Source: Dehalococcoidia bacterium
Lineage (GTDB): Bacteria > Chloroflexota > Dehalococcoidia > GIF9 > AB-539-J10
DNA length: 6,329 nt
Assembly: GCA_030603485.1 (NCBI GenBank)
Contig: JAUVXS010000100.1
Coordinates: forward strand, 1 to 6,329
Direction: 5' to 3'
Numbering within the stretch: position 1 is the first letter of the stretch; every line of letters starts with the position of its first letter. Shown here in pieces: positions 6,329 through 6,329 of the stretch. A program made the translations under genes and the position numbers. Under the pieces are notes generated by a model that worked only from the letters and a program-made list of their open reading frames with translations, was not told the origin of the DNA and ran no database searches.

Positions 6329-6329
6329 C

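Overview
The window has two parts: a proline-catabolism operon on the minus strand (147-4078), and the edge of a decaying mobile element next to a tRNA-Asp gene (4411 to the right end). The host appears to be a bacterium with moderate GC. The tRNA gene lacks an encoded CCA tail, the regulator and enzymes have no enteric-type features, and a GC-rich CCCCTCTCC-type hairpin repeat sits at the left end. These traits, with the style of the transposase and integrase, would fit a Chloroflexota/Dehalococcoidia-like or Gram-positive-like anaerobe. That placement is a low-confidence inference, because no phylogenetic marker is present.

Region 1 (1-146) has no gene. It holds a perfect hairpin just downstream of the operon, a candidate terminator or intergenic repeat. 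Region 2 (147-4078), transcribed right to left, contains a tandem-domain Lrp/AsnC regulator, a PutA-type proline dehydrogenase and a group-2 L-glutamate gamma-semialdehyde dehydrogenase. The gaps between genes are 32 and 12 bp, so the three are probably one transcript. Together the enzymes convert proline via P5C/glutamate semialdehyde to glutamate, and the regulator is the obvious candidate local control protein. The enzyme pair looks like a bifunctional PutA divided into two adjacent genes.

Region 3 (4079-4410) is the control region. It has a consensus sigma-70-type promoter facing the operon (TTGACA, 17 bp, TATCAT) and a perfect 12-bp palindrome just upstream of its -35. A leader follows with a strong Shine-Dalgarno sequence, a possible 21-codon ORF that abuts the regulator frame, and a hairpin. 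A separate promoter faces right toward tRNA-Asp(GUC).

Region 4 (4411-6329) is mobile-element territory. A large serine recombinase gene runs on the minus strand toward the tRNA. Its last 12 codons and its stop codon lie inside the tRNA gene in antisense, which suggests the tRNA 3' half is the attachment site. The recombinase frame is uninterrupted by frameshifts from an ATG at 5924 to 4446, but it carries two nonsense codons (TAA at codon 44, TAG at codon 251), so it is scored as a recently inactivated pseudogene. Immediately upstream is an internally deleted IS5-like transposase remnant that runs off the right edge. The cargo and the other end of the element lie outside the window. I see no clear new system. 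The most notable points are the integrase/tRNA overlap with its nonsense-only decay, and the leader upstream of the regulator.
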